Of a stretch of 64,000 bases of DNA, positions 1 through 14,360 are shown piece by piece (position 1 is the stretch's first letter; each line of letters begins with the position of its first letter). The notes beneath the pieces were generated by a model. It was given only the letters and a program-made list of their open reading frames with translations. It made no database searches and was not told the origin of the DNA. A program made the position numbers and the translations under genes. Origin of the DNA: Salinispirillum sp. LH 10-3-1 (GTDB lineage: Bacteria; Pseudomonadota; Gammaproteobacteria; Pseudomonadales; Natronospirillaceae); contig NZ_CP101717.1 of the NCBI RefSeq assembly GCF_030643825.1, positions 744,001 through 808,000 on the forward strand. Direction: 5' to 3'.

Positions 1-376
1 CTTCCATATAGGGGCGCGAGTAACCGTATATATCTGTTGGTGCGTCAGGAATGCCCAAACCGCCAATGGCCATGTCGGCGAAGCCGAGGCGCAGGGCTTT
101 TTGCATATCATCAAAAGAGTCGACGGTGTGCAGTTGCAGCTCTACGCCTAAATGATTGGCAAACGCCCGAGCGAAGGTGACTTCAAAGGTAGAAGTTTGC
201 GGATTGAAGTGCCGTGGGTCGTTCATTACTACGGCTTTTAACACGCCATCTCGTTGTACGGTGTCTAAGTATGACAGGCGAGTAAAGCCCAGCCAGAATA
301 GCGTGCTCGCGAGCGTTAAGACGAATGCCCAGCGCAGTCCACGTTTTAAATAGCGTTGTCGCTTCAGAATATGCAT
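1..376 (-). CDS. mltF: Membrane-bound lytic murein transglycosylase F, N-terminal part (partial)
   Basis: The reading frame starts at an ATG (376 down to 374) and runs off the left edge of the window, so only about 125 N-terminal residues are visible. The N-terminus is basic, followed by a hydrophobic stretch (about residues 14-30) that would be a signal peptide or anchor. After it comes a solute-binding-like domain with 'GVLKAVVMNDPRHFNP' and 'DMAIGGLGIPDAPTDIYGYS'. MltF combines such a periplasmic regulatory domain with a C-terminal lytic transglycosylase domain, which lies outside the window. Divergent placement next to purL is common in gammaproteobacteria and supports the call. An alternative is a stand-alone amino-acid-binding protein. 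Confidence 0.85.
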   Translation of the reverse strand, partial: MHILKRQRYLKRGLRWAFVLTLASTLFWLGFTRLSYLDTVQRDGVLKAVVMNDPRHFNPQTSTFEVTFARAFANHLGVELQLHTVDSFDDMQKALRLGFADMAIGGLGIPDAPTDIYGYSRPYME

Positions 377-407
377 GCTAGCGATGAAAGTTGCTCGAGT
401 TTTGAGT

Positions 408-413
408 ATTATA
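408..413 (-). promoter_or_regulatory. Candidate -10 element for mltF
   Basis: The minus strand reads TATAAT here, 32 bp upstream of the mltF start codon. No good -35 hexamer is visible at 16-18 bp, so only the -10 box is supported. The rest of the 159-bp mltF-purL gap shows nothing else that I recognise. Confidence 0.35.
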
Positions 414-535
414 CGCGCCGTTCAATCAGTTAGTGCATTTTTCGATCACTGTCCGACGTTCTTGGTGTAAACCATCCACGACACGGGCACCCATTGGCTG
501 ATTTCCTTCTTTCCTGAACAGAGGTTTTACGCCCT

Positions 536-4458
<3,923 letters not shown>

Positions 4459-4459
<1 letters not shown>

Positions 4460-4806
4460 TGGAAGCACTGGCGACGCTCGCAGGCATAGGGTGCCTGGTC
4501 GGCATGGTATGGGTGTTGTTCTTTATGAATAAGGGCAAGTCACCTATTTATCAGGTCGACCGGGACCAGATTCTCAGCTTGCTGAAGAAAGTGCTGGCGG
4601 GCGACGCGCACGATATGGAATGGCGGACCTTCTTGTCGGTGCAGATCCGCTATGACGAGTTCTTAGAAAGCGTACGCTTCCGCTGTGAAAAGTTGGATGA
4701 GCAGTACAGCGGTAACAGTCGCGGTAATATTCTGAACAAAGCGGGGCGTGCTCAGCTTGAGGATATTATTGCTGAACTAGAAGAGTACGATCACAAAGAG
4801 TTCTGA
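4459..4806 (+). CDS. Small membrane-anchored hypothetical protein (115 aa)
   Basis: The ATG overlaps the purL stop codon (TGATG), which decides the start and suggests translational coupling. The product begins with one hydrophobic segment (about residues 5-23, 'LAGIGCLVGMVWVLFFM'). A charged, probably helical cytoplasmic part follows, ending 'DIIAELEEYDHKEF'. I recognise no catalytic motif. A protein of this kind downstream of purL is plausible as a conserved hypothetical in relatives, but the function is unknown. The single N-terminal helix with a short charged tail would fit a small inner-membrane anchor protein. Confidence 0.75.
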
Positions 4807-4839
4807 CCCAAAAACTCCTTTTCACCTCCGAGGTTTTGG

Positions 4840-5811
4840 ATGCTTCCTGCTTCTTCTACTCGTGCTGACAGGCTCTATCTGGCCCCCATGGAGGGGGTGA
4901 TGGACGCGACCATGCGCGACATCATCACCCGCCAAGGTGGCTTCGACCTTTGCGTCACCGAATTCCTGCGTATTGTCGATGAATTGCTGCCCAGCAAGGT
5001 GTTTTACCGCTTGTGTCCTGAACTGGCACACGGCGCTCGTACGCCTTCTGGCACGCCGGTGCGGCTGCAACTGTTGGGAAATAATCCGGAAGCCATGGCG
5101 GCGAATGCAGCACGGGCGGTTGAGCTCGGTTCGCCCGGTGTCGACCTGAACTTTGGCTGCCCCGCCAAAACAGTGAATCGCAGTCGCGGCGGCGCGATTC
5201 TGTTAACCGAACCCGATACCCTTTATGAGATCGTATCCGCCGTGCGTGCGGCCGTGCCTGCGCAGCTTCCGGTCACCGCCAAGATGCGCTTGGGTTTTGA
5301 TGACACGGATTTGGCGCTCGACAATGCCCTGGCGCTGCAAGCCGGGGGTGCCGCCGAGATCGTCATTCATGCGCGCACGCGCAAAGATGGCTACAAACCC
5401 CCGGCATACTGGCCTCTCATTGCGCCAATTGTGGACCGACTGGACATCCCTATTGTCGCCAACGGCGAAGTCTGGAATGCTAGCGACTACGCGCGCTGCC
5501 AACAGGAAAGCGGAGTGCAGGCGGTGATGATTGGCCGTGGCGCCTTGGCGGTGCCCAACCTTGCCAATGTCTTACGAGGGCAGGCGTCGCCTATGCCGTG
5601 GCAACAGGTACTGGCTGAGGTAATGGCGTTGGGTGAACGTGACCGTACGGAAGGTCGAGAGCGTTATATGCCCAGCCGCATCAAGCAGTGGTTGAATTAC
5701 CTCCAGATAGGCTATCCTGAAGCAGAGGCTTTGTTTATGCAGGTGCGTCGTATCGGTAAAGCGCCTGAAATGGCCAGTGCGTTGCAACTGGCAGCATTAG
5801 AAATACCGTAA
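4840..5811 (+). CDS. dusC: tRNA-dihydrouridine(16) synthase DusC
   Basis: FMN-dependent reductase that makes dihydrouridine in tRNA. The DusC subgroup, which acts at U16, is indicated by 'YLAPMEGVMDATMRDI' followed by 'VTEFLRIVDELLPSKVF'. The conserved catalytic cysteine region 'DLNFGCPAKTVNRSRGGA' (about residues 104-121), 'AKMRLGFDD' and the phosphate-binding 'VMIGRGALAVPNL' are all present. At 323 aa it has the normal family length. It follows the small membrane protein by 33 bp and could share the purL transcript. DusB or DusA would show different N-terminal motifs, so the subgroup call is fairly safe. Confidence 0.93.
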   Translation: MLPASSTRADRLYLAPMEGVMDATMRDIITRQGGFDLCVTEFLRIVDELLPSKVFYRLCPELAHGARTPSGTPVRLQLLGNNPEAMAANAARAVELGSPGVDLNFGCPAKTVNRSRGGAILLTEPDTLYEIVSAVRAAVPAQLPVTAKMRLGFDDTDLALDNALALQAGGAAEIVIHARTRKDGYKPPAYWPLIAPIVDRLDIPIVANGEVWNASDYARCQQESGVQAVMIGRGALAVPNLANVLRGQASPMPWQQVLAEVMALGERDRTEGRERYMPSRIKQWLNYLQIGYPEAEALFMQVRRIGKAPEMASALQLAALEIP

Positions 5812-5856
5812 TCGGGGTGCACAACGCCCTCAAATTTTATCAACACAGAGGACATC

Positions 5857-6018
5857 ATGGCTAAGCCACTTCCCAAACTACTGACCCAGCGTCAGGAAGC
5901 GCACAAACTCATCAGCTGGTTGCAAAATCTGCAGATCCGCTTCGAAGGCTGGAAAGACAAGCGCGCGGTGAATAAAGCCGTGAAAAGCGCACGTCGTAAG
6001 CCACCGGTGCAGTACTAA
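5857..6018 (+). CDS. Small basic protein (53 aa), unknown function
   Basis: A short open frame that begins at ATG with a good AGAGGA ribosome site and ends 3 bp before the next gene. The product is rich in Lys/Arg ('KDKRAVNKAVKSARRKPP') and probably mostly helical ('LISWLQNLQIRFEGW'). It has no membrane segment and no motif that I can name. Tight spacing on both sides (45 bp after dusC, 3 bp before the MgtC-like gene) and the clear ribosome site argue that it is translated. Its charge would suit nucleic-acid or ribosome binding, but that is inference only. Confidence 0.6.
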   Translation: MAKPLPKLLTQRQEAHKLISWLQNLQIRFEGWKDKRAVNKAVKSARRKPPVQY

Positions 6019-6021
6019 ACT

Positions 6022-7562
<1,541 letters not shown>

Positions 7563-7565
7563 GCC

Positions 7566-9614
7566 TCAGGGTTTAGGGATGTTGAGTGCAGTCATAATGG
7601 GTTGGGGTTTGCCCAAAAAGAAGCCTTGACCTACCCGGCAGTCCAGTGATTTCAGTATGTTCACTTGTTCTTGAGTCTCAATGCCCTCGGCCACCACATC
7701 TAATTGCATTGCATCGGCCATGGCAATAATACCTTCGACCAGTCTCAGCCCTTTGGCGGTGTTTAAGCCTTCGACAAATACTCGGTCAATTTTGAGGACA
7801 TCGACAGGTAAATCGGCCAAATAACTCAGTGAAGAATAGCCGGTACCGAAGTCATCTATGTTCACTCGAATACCCCGATCGCGCAGTGTGCGCAAGTTGT
7901 CTTGTGTTTTGTCTTCGCGGTCCATCAACACACCTTCGGTGATCTCCAGTTCGATCAGTGTTGTTGTCAGATTCGCTTTCTGTAAACAAGAAAACAGAAA
8001 ATCACAAAAATCGGCATGACCGAAATGACGCATGGTGATATTAATTGCGATGGGCTTGATACTGAGTCCCGCCTTTTGTGCGGTAACGAGTGCCTCGCAG
8101 ACATGCTCAAGTACATAGCGGTCCAACTCCGGACCTAACCCCATGCTTTCAGCAATGGGGATGAATTCGCCGGGTGATACGAACACTGTGCCATCATGCC
8201 AGCGCAGCAGTGCTTCGTAGCCAGCCAGCTTGCTGTCAGCAAGGGTAAACTTGGGCTGCAGATAGACTTCCAGCTGTGCTAGGTCCAGCGCAATGCGCAA
8301 TCGTTGCTCGATGTCTAAGGTACGCATTAAGGTTTGCTGTTGCTGAGGGTTGTAAAACCCCAATCCGTCAACCAAACGATCTCTGTAAAAGATAGCCGAC
8401 TCGGCCATGCGAATCACTGTGTCAATATCAGCACCATCATGTGGGTAATGCGCGATGCCGACTCGCCCCCGCACCGTCAGCAGGTGTTCACCTAATTGAT
8501 AGGGTTCTTGTAGCTCTTCAATGACTGCTGCAGCCATCACAGCAGTATCGCTGCTGTGTTCAACAGGATAAACGACGATAAAATCATCACCTCCCGGACG
8601 AGCTATCAAGGCGTTGTCCGGCAGTGTGCTGTTGAGTCGCTGGGCGGCGATCAACAGCAACTGATCGCCTAGGTCATGACCAAATTTTTGGTTGATCAGT
8701 CCAAAATGATTGCAGTCGAAGTACAACACGGCGTAAGTTTCGTGTCGTTTGGTTTGTTTGCTAAAACGATGCAACAAAGCTTGTCGATTCAGCAGGCCGG
8801 TTAGCTGGTCATGGGACATCAAATACTGGGCGCGCTCCATGGCCGCTTCGCGGTCAGTGACATCCAATCCATAGCCTTGAATTTCTACCCCAAATTCTTC
8901 TGAAACCTTAAGGGCGCTAAAGGTCCAGTCGATCGTTCTGTCAGGAGCAGTCCCGCTCATGTTGAGCAACAGACCAAGCTCTTCGACACCCTCTCCGGCT
9001 TCGAATAAGGCGTTCAGTGAGCGCTGGGCAAAGGCGCGCTGGTTTTCGTCAATAAGATCTAGAAAGTTCTTCCCAATAAGTTCACTCTCTGCAGAGCCTA
9101 ATCCGTCAACACTGCTTTGATTCACAAAAGACAATCGGAGGTGCTCATCCAAGCGACAAATCATTTCTTTTTGGTTTTGCACAATGTCTTTGAAGCGCTT
9201 TTCAGCACGAGCCAGCTGCAACAGGAGTTTTTTCTCTCCGGTCAAATCATGGCAAACGCCGATGAACATACGTCCACTGTCGGTTAATGCTTCGCCCACG
9301 GATAGGTGCATGGGGAATAGGCTGCCGTCTTGACGCTGACCGGGGACGTCACGTCCGATGCCAATGATTTTTGCTTTGTAGCCTTTCAGGTAGTTTTCAA
9401 TGTATTCATCGTGTTGCTCAGCATAGTGTCGGGGCATTAATGCATTCACGCTCTGCCCAATGACTTCATCGCGCTTATAGCCAAACAGTTTTTCTGCCGC
9501 TTGGTTGAACGAATGAATAATGCCTTGTTCGTCAATGGTGATGATGCCATCGACCGCTGCCTCTACGAGTGCACCGTAGAGACTGTCGATATTGCTTTTT
9601 GCTGAGTTGTTCAT
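7566..9614 (-). CDS. PAS-PAS-GGDEF-EAL cyclic-di-GMP turnover protein
   Basis: A 682-aa cytoplasmic protein without a membrane segment. Two PAS domains lie at about residues 10-125 and 135-250. A GGDEF domain spans about 260-410 (signature 'PGGDDF' near residue 340) and an EAL domain about 430-675. EAL catalytic motifs look intact ('YEALLRWHDG', 'EITEGVLM', 'NIDDFGTGYSSLSYL', 'DVLKIDR', 'VVAEGIETQEQ'), so phosphodiesterase activity is likely. The GGDEF metal-site loop reads 'FDCNHFGLIN' instead of the usual D-x-D, and no RxxD inhibitory site precedes the signature, so cyclase activity is uncertain. It begins 3 bp after the Aer-like MCP stop and is probably in its operon. Confidence 0.92.
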   Translation of the reverse strand: MNNSAKSNIDSLYGALVEAAVDGIITIDEQGIIHSFNQAAEKLFGYKRDEVIGQSVNALMPRHYAEQHDEYIENYLKGYKAKIIGIGRDVPGQRQDGSLFPMHLSVGEALTDSGRMFIGVCHDLTGEKKLLLQLARAEKRFKDIVQNQKEMICRLDEHLRLSFVNQSSVDGLGSAESELIGKNFLDLIDENQRAFAQRSLNALFEAGEGVEELGLLLNMSGTAPDRTIDWTFSALKVSEEFGVEIQGYGLDVTDREAAMERAQYLMSHDQLTGLLNRQALLHRFSKQTKRHETYAVLYFDCNHFGLINQKFGHDLGDQLLLIAAQRLNSTLPDNALIARPGGDDFIVVYPVEHSSDTAVMAAAVIEELQEPYQLGEHLLTVRGRVGIAHYPHDGADIDTVIRMAESAIFYRDRLVDGLGFYNPQQQQTLMRTLDIEQRLRIALDLAQLEVYLQPKFTLADSKLAGYEALLRWHDGTVFVSPGEFIPIAESMGLGPELDRYVLEHVCEALVTAQKAGLSIKPIAINITMRHFGHADFCDFLFSCLQKANLTTTLIELEITEGVLMDREDKTQDNLRTLRDRGIRVNIDDFGTGYSSLSYLADLPVDVLKIDRVFVEGLNTAKGLRLVEGIIAMADAMQLDVVAEGIETQEQVNILKSLDCRVGQGFFLGKPQPIMTALNIPKP

Positions 9615-9617
9615 GGT

Positions 9618-11171
9618 TTACCTTTGGAAGCGCAGCACTATCTCGTTTAGATTTGCCGCCACTTCCTGAATGTGTAACACACTGTCTGACGCTGCATTGG
9701 CTTTACCCATGCTATCTCCGGCCATGCCGGCGATACTCACTACTTGTTTATTGATGTCTTCTGCCACTTGTGACTGTTCCTCTACCGCTGCGGCCATTTG
9801 AGTGGCCATGTCAGTGATGCTTTGTACTGCATCCGATATACCCATCAACATACTTTCGGTTTCCACTACTTGGCTTAAACCGTTTTCTGCATCGGACTTG
9901 CCACTGTCCGCCGTAGAGACAGCAACTTTGGCTTTGGCGGTTAAGTCTTTAATAATGGTCTGAATTTCCTGAGTCGAGCCTTGAGTGCGTTGCGCGAGTT
10001 GGCGCACCTCGTCGGCTACGACGGCAAAACCCCGACCCTGCTCGCCAGCCCGCGCTGCTTCAATAGCAGCGTTTAACGCCAGCAAGTTGGTTTGATCGGC
10101 GATCTGCTCGATCATCTGGGCGGCTTTAGTAATTAACAAGGTTTGTTCGGACAGCTCGGATACTGAATTACTGATGTTGGCGACTGTGTCACGCAGATGC
10201 TCAATGGCTTGCCGCGTGCTGACCGCAACCTTGCGCCCATTGCGAGCCAGTTGATTGGACTCTGATGCGCTCTGTGCGGTCTGCTGTACATGGCCAGCTA
10301 CTTCATTGATGGTCGCCGTCATTTCATTCATGGCTGCAGCTACCTGATCAGTCTCTTGCTGCTGTTGTTCTATGACTTGGGTCGACTCGCGTGACATCAG
10401 CAATCCGTCGTCTGAACTTGTCTTGACGCGGTAGGCGGCGTCCTCAATGCGCGTTAACACGGTTCTTAGGTGTGCCTGCTCACTGAGCAAAGCTACTTGC
10501 AGTGCACCACTGACACCGGAGTCGTCTGTATAAGAACTGACTGCCAGCGGGTGCTTGTAAGCGTGCTCGGTGAGTGCCGAGAGTTTCTTAGACAATGTGT
10601 TTTGTTGCCATTGTGCCCAAATACTAAAGGCGACCGCACTGACGAGGCCAATGGTTAATGCCAATGTTGGTGTGGTGGTGATGAGTAGGGCCAAAAACAG
10701 CAGACTGGCGGCTAGTGGCAGCATGAGTTTTGGCTTTTGCCACGCCGGGCGCACACGCACGCCGCGAGCATTTATGCTCCGATACAGTTTCTCTGCGCGC
10801 GCTATGTCTTCCCTACGCGGGCAAGAGCGCACAGACTCATACCCGATGACGCGACCTTGTTCAGTAACTGGCGTGACATAAGCATCTACCCAGTAAAAGT
10901 CACCGTTTTTACTGCGGTTTTTAACCAACCCCATCCACGGCTTGCCCGCTTTTAAATGTTCCCACATTACCTCGTAGGCCTGGGGCGGCATATCCGGGTG
11001 GCGCACGATGTTGTGTGGGCTGCCAATTAACTCCTCGCGTGTAAAGCCGCTGATGTCGACGAACGCATCGTTGCAATGGGTGATCTTACCTTTCAGGTCG
11101 GTAGTAGATACCAGTCGTTCGGAAGGTTTAAATGTGCGTTCGTGGTCAGTAACCGGCAGGTTCTTGCGCAT
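9618..11171 (-). CDS. Aer-like methyl-accepting chemotaxis protein with N-terminal PAS
   Basis: The start is placed at an ATG with an AAGGAAC ribosome site 8-10 bp upstream; the longer frame to 11222 lacks one. The 517-aa product has a PAS domain at about residues 10-125 ('[20 protein letters not shown]', '[18 protein letters not shown]'), as in the redox sensor Aer. One or two membrane segments follow ('[20 protein letters not shown]'), and then the cytoplasmic signalling hairpin with '[19 protein letters not shown]'. Aer-type proteins sense redox state through FAD and signal to CheA/CheW. The downstream cyclic-di-GMP gene suggests that redox input also affects the motile-sessile switch. A perfect CRP-type site lies upstream. 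Confidence 0.93.
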   Translation of the reverse strand: MRKNLPVTDHERTFKPSERLVSTTDLKGKITHCNDAFVDISGFTREELIGSPHNIVRHPDMPPQAYEVMWEHLKAGKPWMGLVKNRSKNGDFYWVDAYVTPVTEQGRVIGYESVRSCPRREDIARAEKLYRSINARGVRVRPAWQKPKLMLPLAASLLFLALLITTTPTLALTIGLVSAVAFSIWAQWQQNTLSKKLSALTEHAYKHPLAVSSYTDDSGVSGALQVALLSEQAHLRTVLTRIEDAAYRVKTSSDDGLLMSRESTQVIEQQQQETDQVAAAMNEMTATINEVAGHVQQTAQSASESNQLARNGRKVAVSTRQAIEHLRDTVANISNSVSELSEQTLLITKAAQMIEQIADQTNLLALNAAIEAARAGEQGRGFAVVADEVRQLAQRTQGSTQEIQTIIKDLTAKAKVAVSTADSGKSDAENGLSQVVETESMLMGISDAVQSITDMATQMAAAVEEQSQVAEDINKQVVSIAGMAGDSMGKANAASDSVLHIQEVAANLNEIVLRFQR

Positions 11172-11261
11172 TGTGCAGTGTTCCTTTTGCCATAGTAGGC
11201 TTACAAAAAACCGTCGTGTCAAATAGATGAATTTTGATCAACGATTTAGACAAATCTAATG

Positions 11262-11292
11262 ATTAGTATGATCCATGTGACTAGATAGTCAA
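11262..11292 (-). promoter_or_regulatory. Candidate sigma-70 promoter of the Aer-like operon
   Basis: On the minus strand TTGACT (11292-11287) is followed after 18 bp by TACTAA, about 90 bp upstream of the MCP start. It lies just downstream of the CRP-type palindrome in the direction of transcription. A second TTGACA sits nearer the gene but has a poorer -10 spacing. The choice between them is tentative. Confidence 0.4.
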
Positions 11293-11297
11293 GAAAG

Positions 11298-11313
11298 TGT
11301 GATCTGCATCACA
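11298..11313. promoter_or_regulatory. CRP/Vfr-type binding site
   Basis: TGTGATCTGCATCACA is a perfect match to the TGTGA-N6-TCACA half-site arrangement of CRP-family regulators. It is positioned upstream of the candidate promoter of the Aer-like MCP and c-di-GMP gene pair. It could also face the decayed REC-CheC gene on the other side. Around it, 11223-11462 contains no gene that I can support. Confidence 0.7.
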
Positions 11314-11462
11314 ATTAATTTTCTAGAGTTATACCGTGATCGTATGTTCAAACTTGGGTTATTTAGCTAGCAAGCTCCGTAAAGTAACAAACATCGGTGA
11401 ACAGCAGCGTCCTGAGCTAGACTTAAGGATAGAATGGTTCTTCGACTGCTGCCATGTAAAGG

Positions 11463-11835
11463 CAGAGAAGAAGCCATTATAAGGTTAATGAGGCGTTGGT
11501 CGCGTACGAAGCGGGTAGTGCTGAGGTGATTTTCTTAGATCTCACCATGCCTGAGCTTGATGGAAGAGTCGTTGTTGGACATCTCCATTATCTTGTCGGG
11601 TGCCAGTTTGCAAGGCTTTACGAAGCAGCTGGATCTGGTGACGCAAATAAGCCCGCCAATGTTGTTTAAGCCCTCGTTGCAAGCGGTGCCGATTGACCAA
11701 TGGCATTTGGCCTTGTGGATAGAAATTGTGTTTTTAGTAGACCAAGCCGAGTTTGAAGCCAGAACGGTGGTGTGTTTAGCGGACAATGGACTGGAGCAGA
11801 TGCTGTCGCATCTTGATCAACTTTTGGAAGGATAA
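11463..11835 (+). pseudogene. Decayed REC-CheC response regulator (internal deletion and frameshift)
   Basis: Two fragments in different frames belong to one ancestral gene. Up to about 11556 the frame encodes the middle of a receiver domain, 'EALVAYEAGSAEVIFLDL' followed by 'TMPELDG', including the phosphoacceptor Asp. Directly afterwards, in another frame (from about 11557), comes the C-terminal part of a CheC/CheX-like domain, 'LLDISIILSGASLQGF', 'QLDL' and 'ISPPMLF', ending 'LEQMLSHLDQLLEG'. Intact relatives carry the rest of the receiver and the first half of CheC between these parts, so roughly 200 codons are gone. The receiver N-terminus is also destroyed (a stop at 11457-11459). The stop is 3 bp before the histidine kinase start, the usual position of the cognate regulator. 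Confidence 0.8.
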
Positions 11836-11838
11836 AAT

Positions 11839-13143
11839 GTGATAAGTGATGAAGCCTCTCGTCTCTTTTTAGACCAGTTGTCCTTTGCCGTCTGCATTGT
11901 AGATGCGGAGTATAGCGTGCTGTTCGCCAATCGGTCGTACTGCACTCGGGCAGGGATGAAGTTGGATAAAATCGTTGGCATGAGTGTGCTTGAACTGTAT
12001 CCGGAGATTTCGGACTACCTTAAACGTAAGATCGATACCGTATTTGTGATTGAGTCGCCCAGTTTTTCGTACTGGGAACAGCGGCCGCATGTGTTTCCCT
12101 TCAAAAGCTCGCGACCCGTGTCCGGTGACGAAGAGCTGATGTACCAGAATTTAGAGATTATTCCGATATCCGATGGCGACGTCGGTGGATTATTGGCCTG
12201 TTTGTGCGTTTACGATGTGACCTTGCAAGCCAGTCAGCATTTGGAATTACAGCGCCTAAAAGATGAATTGCAAAAGGAACACGCGGCGCAAAAGGTACTG
12301 ATTACCAAGCTGGAAGATACGCGCGGTCAATTGATGCAGTCGGAAAAAATGGCCTCTATTGGCCAGTTGGCGGCGGGTATCGCACATGAAATCAATAACC
12401 CGTTAGGCTTTATTACCTCCAACGTACAGAGCCTGCAACACTACCTCCACAAGTACCACGAGGTGATTGACGGGTTGGATAAGTTGTTGAGCGACGTGGC
12501 CACGCCTGAGATGTTAAAAGCGCGAGATGCGCTGTACGAAGCCACTCAACTGGCGTTCATGCGGACGGATTCAATTGATTTGATTCAAGAGTCGCAGGAA
12601 GGTTCAGAACGCGTCATGTCGATTGTGACGAGTTTAAAAGACTTTTCCCACATCGATAATTCCGACTGGGCGATGGCTAACTTGGTGGCGGGTATTGAGT
12701 CTACATTGAAAATTGTGAACAACCAGATCAAGTATTCGATCGATGTTATACGTGATTTTGCGCCGGACGTGCCCGAGATCTATTGTCAGCCTATGCAATT
12801 GAATCAGGTGGTGTTGAACTTGTTGATCAATGCCAGCCAAGCGATGGAGGGCAAAGGCGAGATTCGTATCAGCTTGCAACGCAGCGGCGATGATTACGTG
12901 AAGCTGGGGGTTAAGGACACCGGCACCGGGATTGAGCCCGACCATATGAACCGCTTGTTTGAACCCTTCTTTACCACAAAAGAAGTGGGCTCCGGCACGG
13001 GGCTGGGTTTGTCGGTGTCGTACAGCATTATTAAGGCGCACCAAGGTACCATTGAGGTGGCCAGTGAGTTGGGCAAGGGTACGGAGTTCACGCTGACGTT
13101 GCCGGTGGATTATCGTAAGTTACCGGAAGGCGTCGAACAGTAA
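11839..13143 (+). CDS. Cytoplasmic PAS histidine kinase, HEINNP type
   Basis: GTG start with AGGA ribosome site, 434 aa. A PAS-like sensor covers about residues 8-130 ('LSFAVCIVDAEYSVLFANR'). It is followed by a coiled coil (about 130-165) and a dimerisation domain with the phosphoacceptor in 'GQLAAGIAHEINNPLGFITS'. The HATPase domain has N-box 'NLLINASQAM', 'DTGTGIEPD' and 'FEPFFTTKEVGSGTGLGLSV'. No membrane segment is seen, so it senses a cytoplasmic signal. The gene is 3 bp behind the ruined REC-CheC frame. Its original partner is therefore probably lost, and the nearby REC-HDOD or REC/HD-GYP-like proteins are candidate substitutes. Confidence 0.93.
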   Translation: MISDEASRLFLDQLSFAVCIVDAEYSVLFANRSYCTRAGMKLDKIVGMSVLELYPEISDYLKRKIDTVFVIESPSFSYWEQRPHVFPFKSSRPVSGDEELMYQNLEIIPISDGDVGGLLACLCVYDVTLQASQHLELQRLKDELQKEHAAQKVLITKLEDTRGQLMQSEKMASIGQLAAGIAHEINNPLGFITSNVQSLQHYLHKYHEVIDGLDKLLSDVATPEMLKARDALYEATQLAFMRTDSIDLIQESQEGSERVMSIVTSLKDFSHIDNSDWAMANLVAGIESTLKIVNNQIKYSIDVIRDFAPDVPEIYCQPMQLNQVVLNLLINASQAMEGKGEIRISLQRSGDDYVKLGVKDTGTGIEPDHMNRLFEPFFTTKEVGSGTGLGLSVSYSIIKAHQGTIEVASELGKGTEFTLTLPVDYRKLPEGVEQ

Positions 13144-13155
13144 GCTGCAAGCCAA

Positions 13156-14277
13156 TTAGGATGCGTGTTGCAATAGCGACGCTATAGAGGTCTCGTTCAC
13201 GCTTCTGGCCAACAGATCTTTCGGTGGGCTCTCGCCCTTAGAGACGAACCCGGCACAGGCGACGAGCGCCGCGCTGTCCGACTTCAGTGCTGTGGTGTCG
13301 CCGGCACTCTGCTCCAGAATGAGCTGGCACAGGCTAGAGTCAAAGCCCCACAGTGTGAGCAAGTAAGCGGTGACGATGGCGTCCGTCGCGAAGGACTCGG
13401 GTGTCGCGTCCGCGAGTAGGGCTTGGTTGCTCTCGGTCGATGTCATCAGTCGCCCCAACGATCCGAGTAGGCTGGCCATGTAAACTTGGTCGGCTGCTTT
13501 TTGACCCATATTGGCATACGCAGCCATCTTTCTGCTCAGGTTGGCTTGCATAAAAGCGGCGTCGGCAATCGACTTATGCACCGCAGGCGAAATCAGCGAC
13601 TGCAATTGCTGGTGCGACTGTAAGGCCAGCACCATTGAGCAGATCAAGCGAGCGCCCAGCCTGTTCGCGGCCTCAAGCACCGACAACGTGCTGCGGGAAA
13701 ACCCTAAGAACGGCGAATTGGCAATCTGCAAAAACCTGCCGCTGAGATAAGCGTCTTGCTCAATCAACCTGGCCATGTCCTCTAGACCGGCATCCGGAGA
13801 CTTTAGTAGCGTGCAGAGCTTGTTGTAGATGGCAGGCAATATCGGGAGGTCACGCAGGCGCCCGAGCTTGGTGCGGGTTTCAAGGGTCAACGGCAGGTTC
13901 GCTAACGATTCCGTACTGTCCAACAAATGCAGAATGTCGTCGTCGGTAAACGGTTTGGCTAACAAGAAATGGACTACACCTTTGTTGTGCGTCAGCACTT
14001 TTTCGTCGTTGAATCCGGTCAGTAAGGCGCGCAAAGTGAGTGGCGAATGTATATGAGCATGGGCCAACAGTTCAGCTCCATTTAGGCGAGGCATCAGGAG
14101 GTCGGTCAGCAGTACATGGGGCGACTCACCCTGTTCCAGACGCTGTTGCGCCTCCAAAGGGCTGGTGAGCAAGGTGAAGTGCCATTCGGGCTTTAGCCTG
14201 TTCAGCGTGCGACGAATAGAGTTGGTGAACATCTTGTCGTCGTCTACGACCATGATGGAGAAGACCGTTGCGGTCAT
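13156..14277 (-). CDS. Response regulator with HDOD output domain
   Basis: At 373 aa, the receiver domain occupies about residues 1-125 with the acidic pair 'VVDDD', phosphoacceptor in 'VLLTDLLMPRLNG' and Lys in 'LLAKPF'. The remainder is an HDOD domain ('LPILPAIYNKLCTLLKSPD', 'LARLIEQDAYLSGRFLQIAN' with minor differences, 'LGARLICSMVLAL'). HDOD domains are HD-superfamily relatives without metal-site residues and serve as signalling adaptors rather than enzymes. The gene converges on the PAS kinase with 12 bp between stops and is divergent from the next response regulator, so all three probably form one circuit. Confidence 0.9.
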   Translation of the reverse strand: MTATVFSIMVVDDDKMFTNSIRRTLNRLKPEWHFTLLTSPLEAQQRLEQGESPHVLLTDLLMPRLNGAELLAHAHIHSPLTLRALLTGFNDEKVLTHNKGVVHFLLAKPFTDDDILHLLDSTESLANLPLTLETRTKLGRLRDLPILPAIYNKLCTLLKSPDAGLEDMARLIEQDAYLSGRFLQIANSPFLGFSRSTLSVLEAANRLGARLICSMVLALQSHQQLQSLISPAVHKSIADAAFMQANLSRKMAAYANMGQKAADQVYMASLLGSLGRLMTSTESNQALLADATPESFATDAIVTAYLLTLWGFDSSLCQLILEQSAGDTTALKSDSAALVACAGFVSKGESPPKDLLARSVNETSIASLLQHAS

Positions 14278-14360
14278 TGTGATTGCTCCCTAGTGCTGCG
14301 CAGGTATTGATGGGTGCAGGAACGTGCTATGTTTCATGGCACTTTTGGTGTTGCATTTTT

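Noticed and set aside
14337-14355. Possible sigma-54 promoter (TGGCAC...TTGCA)
   Set aside because: The spacing between the GG and GC elements is three bases too long for sigma-54.
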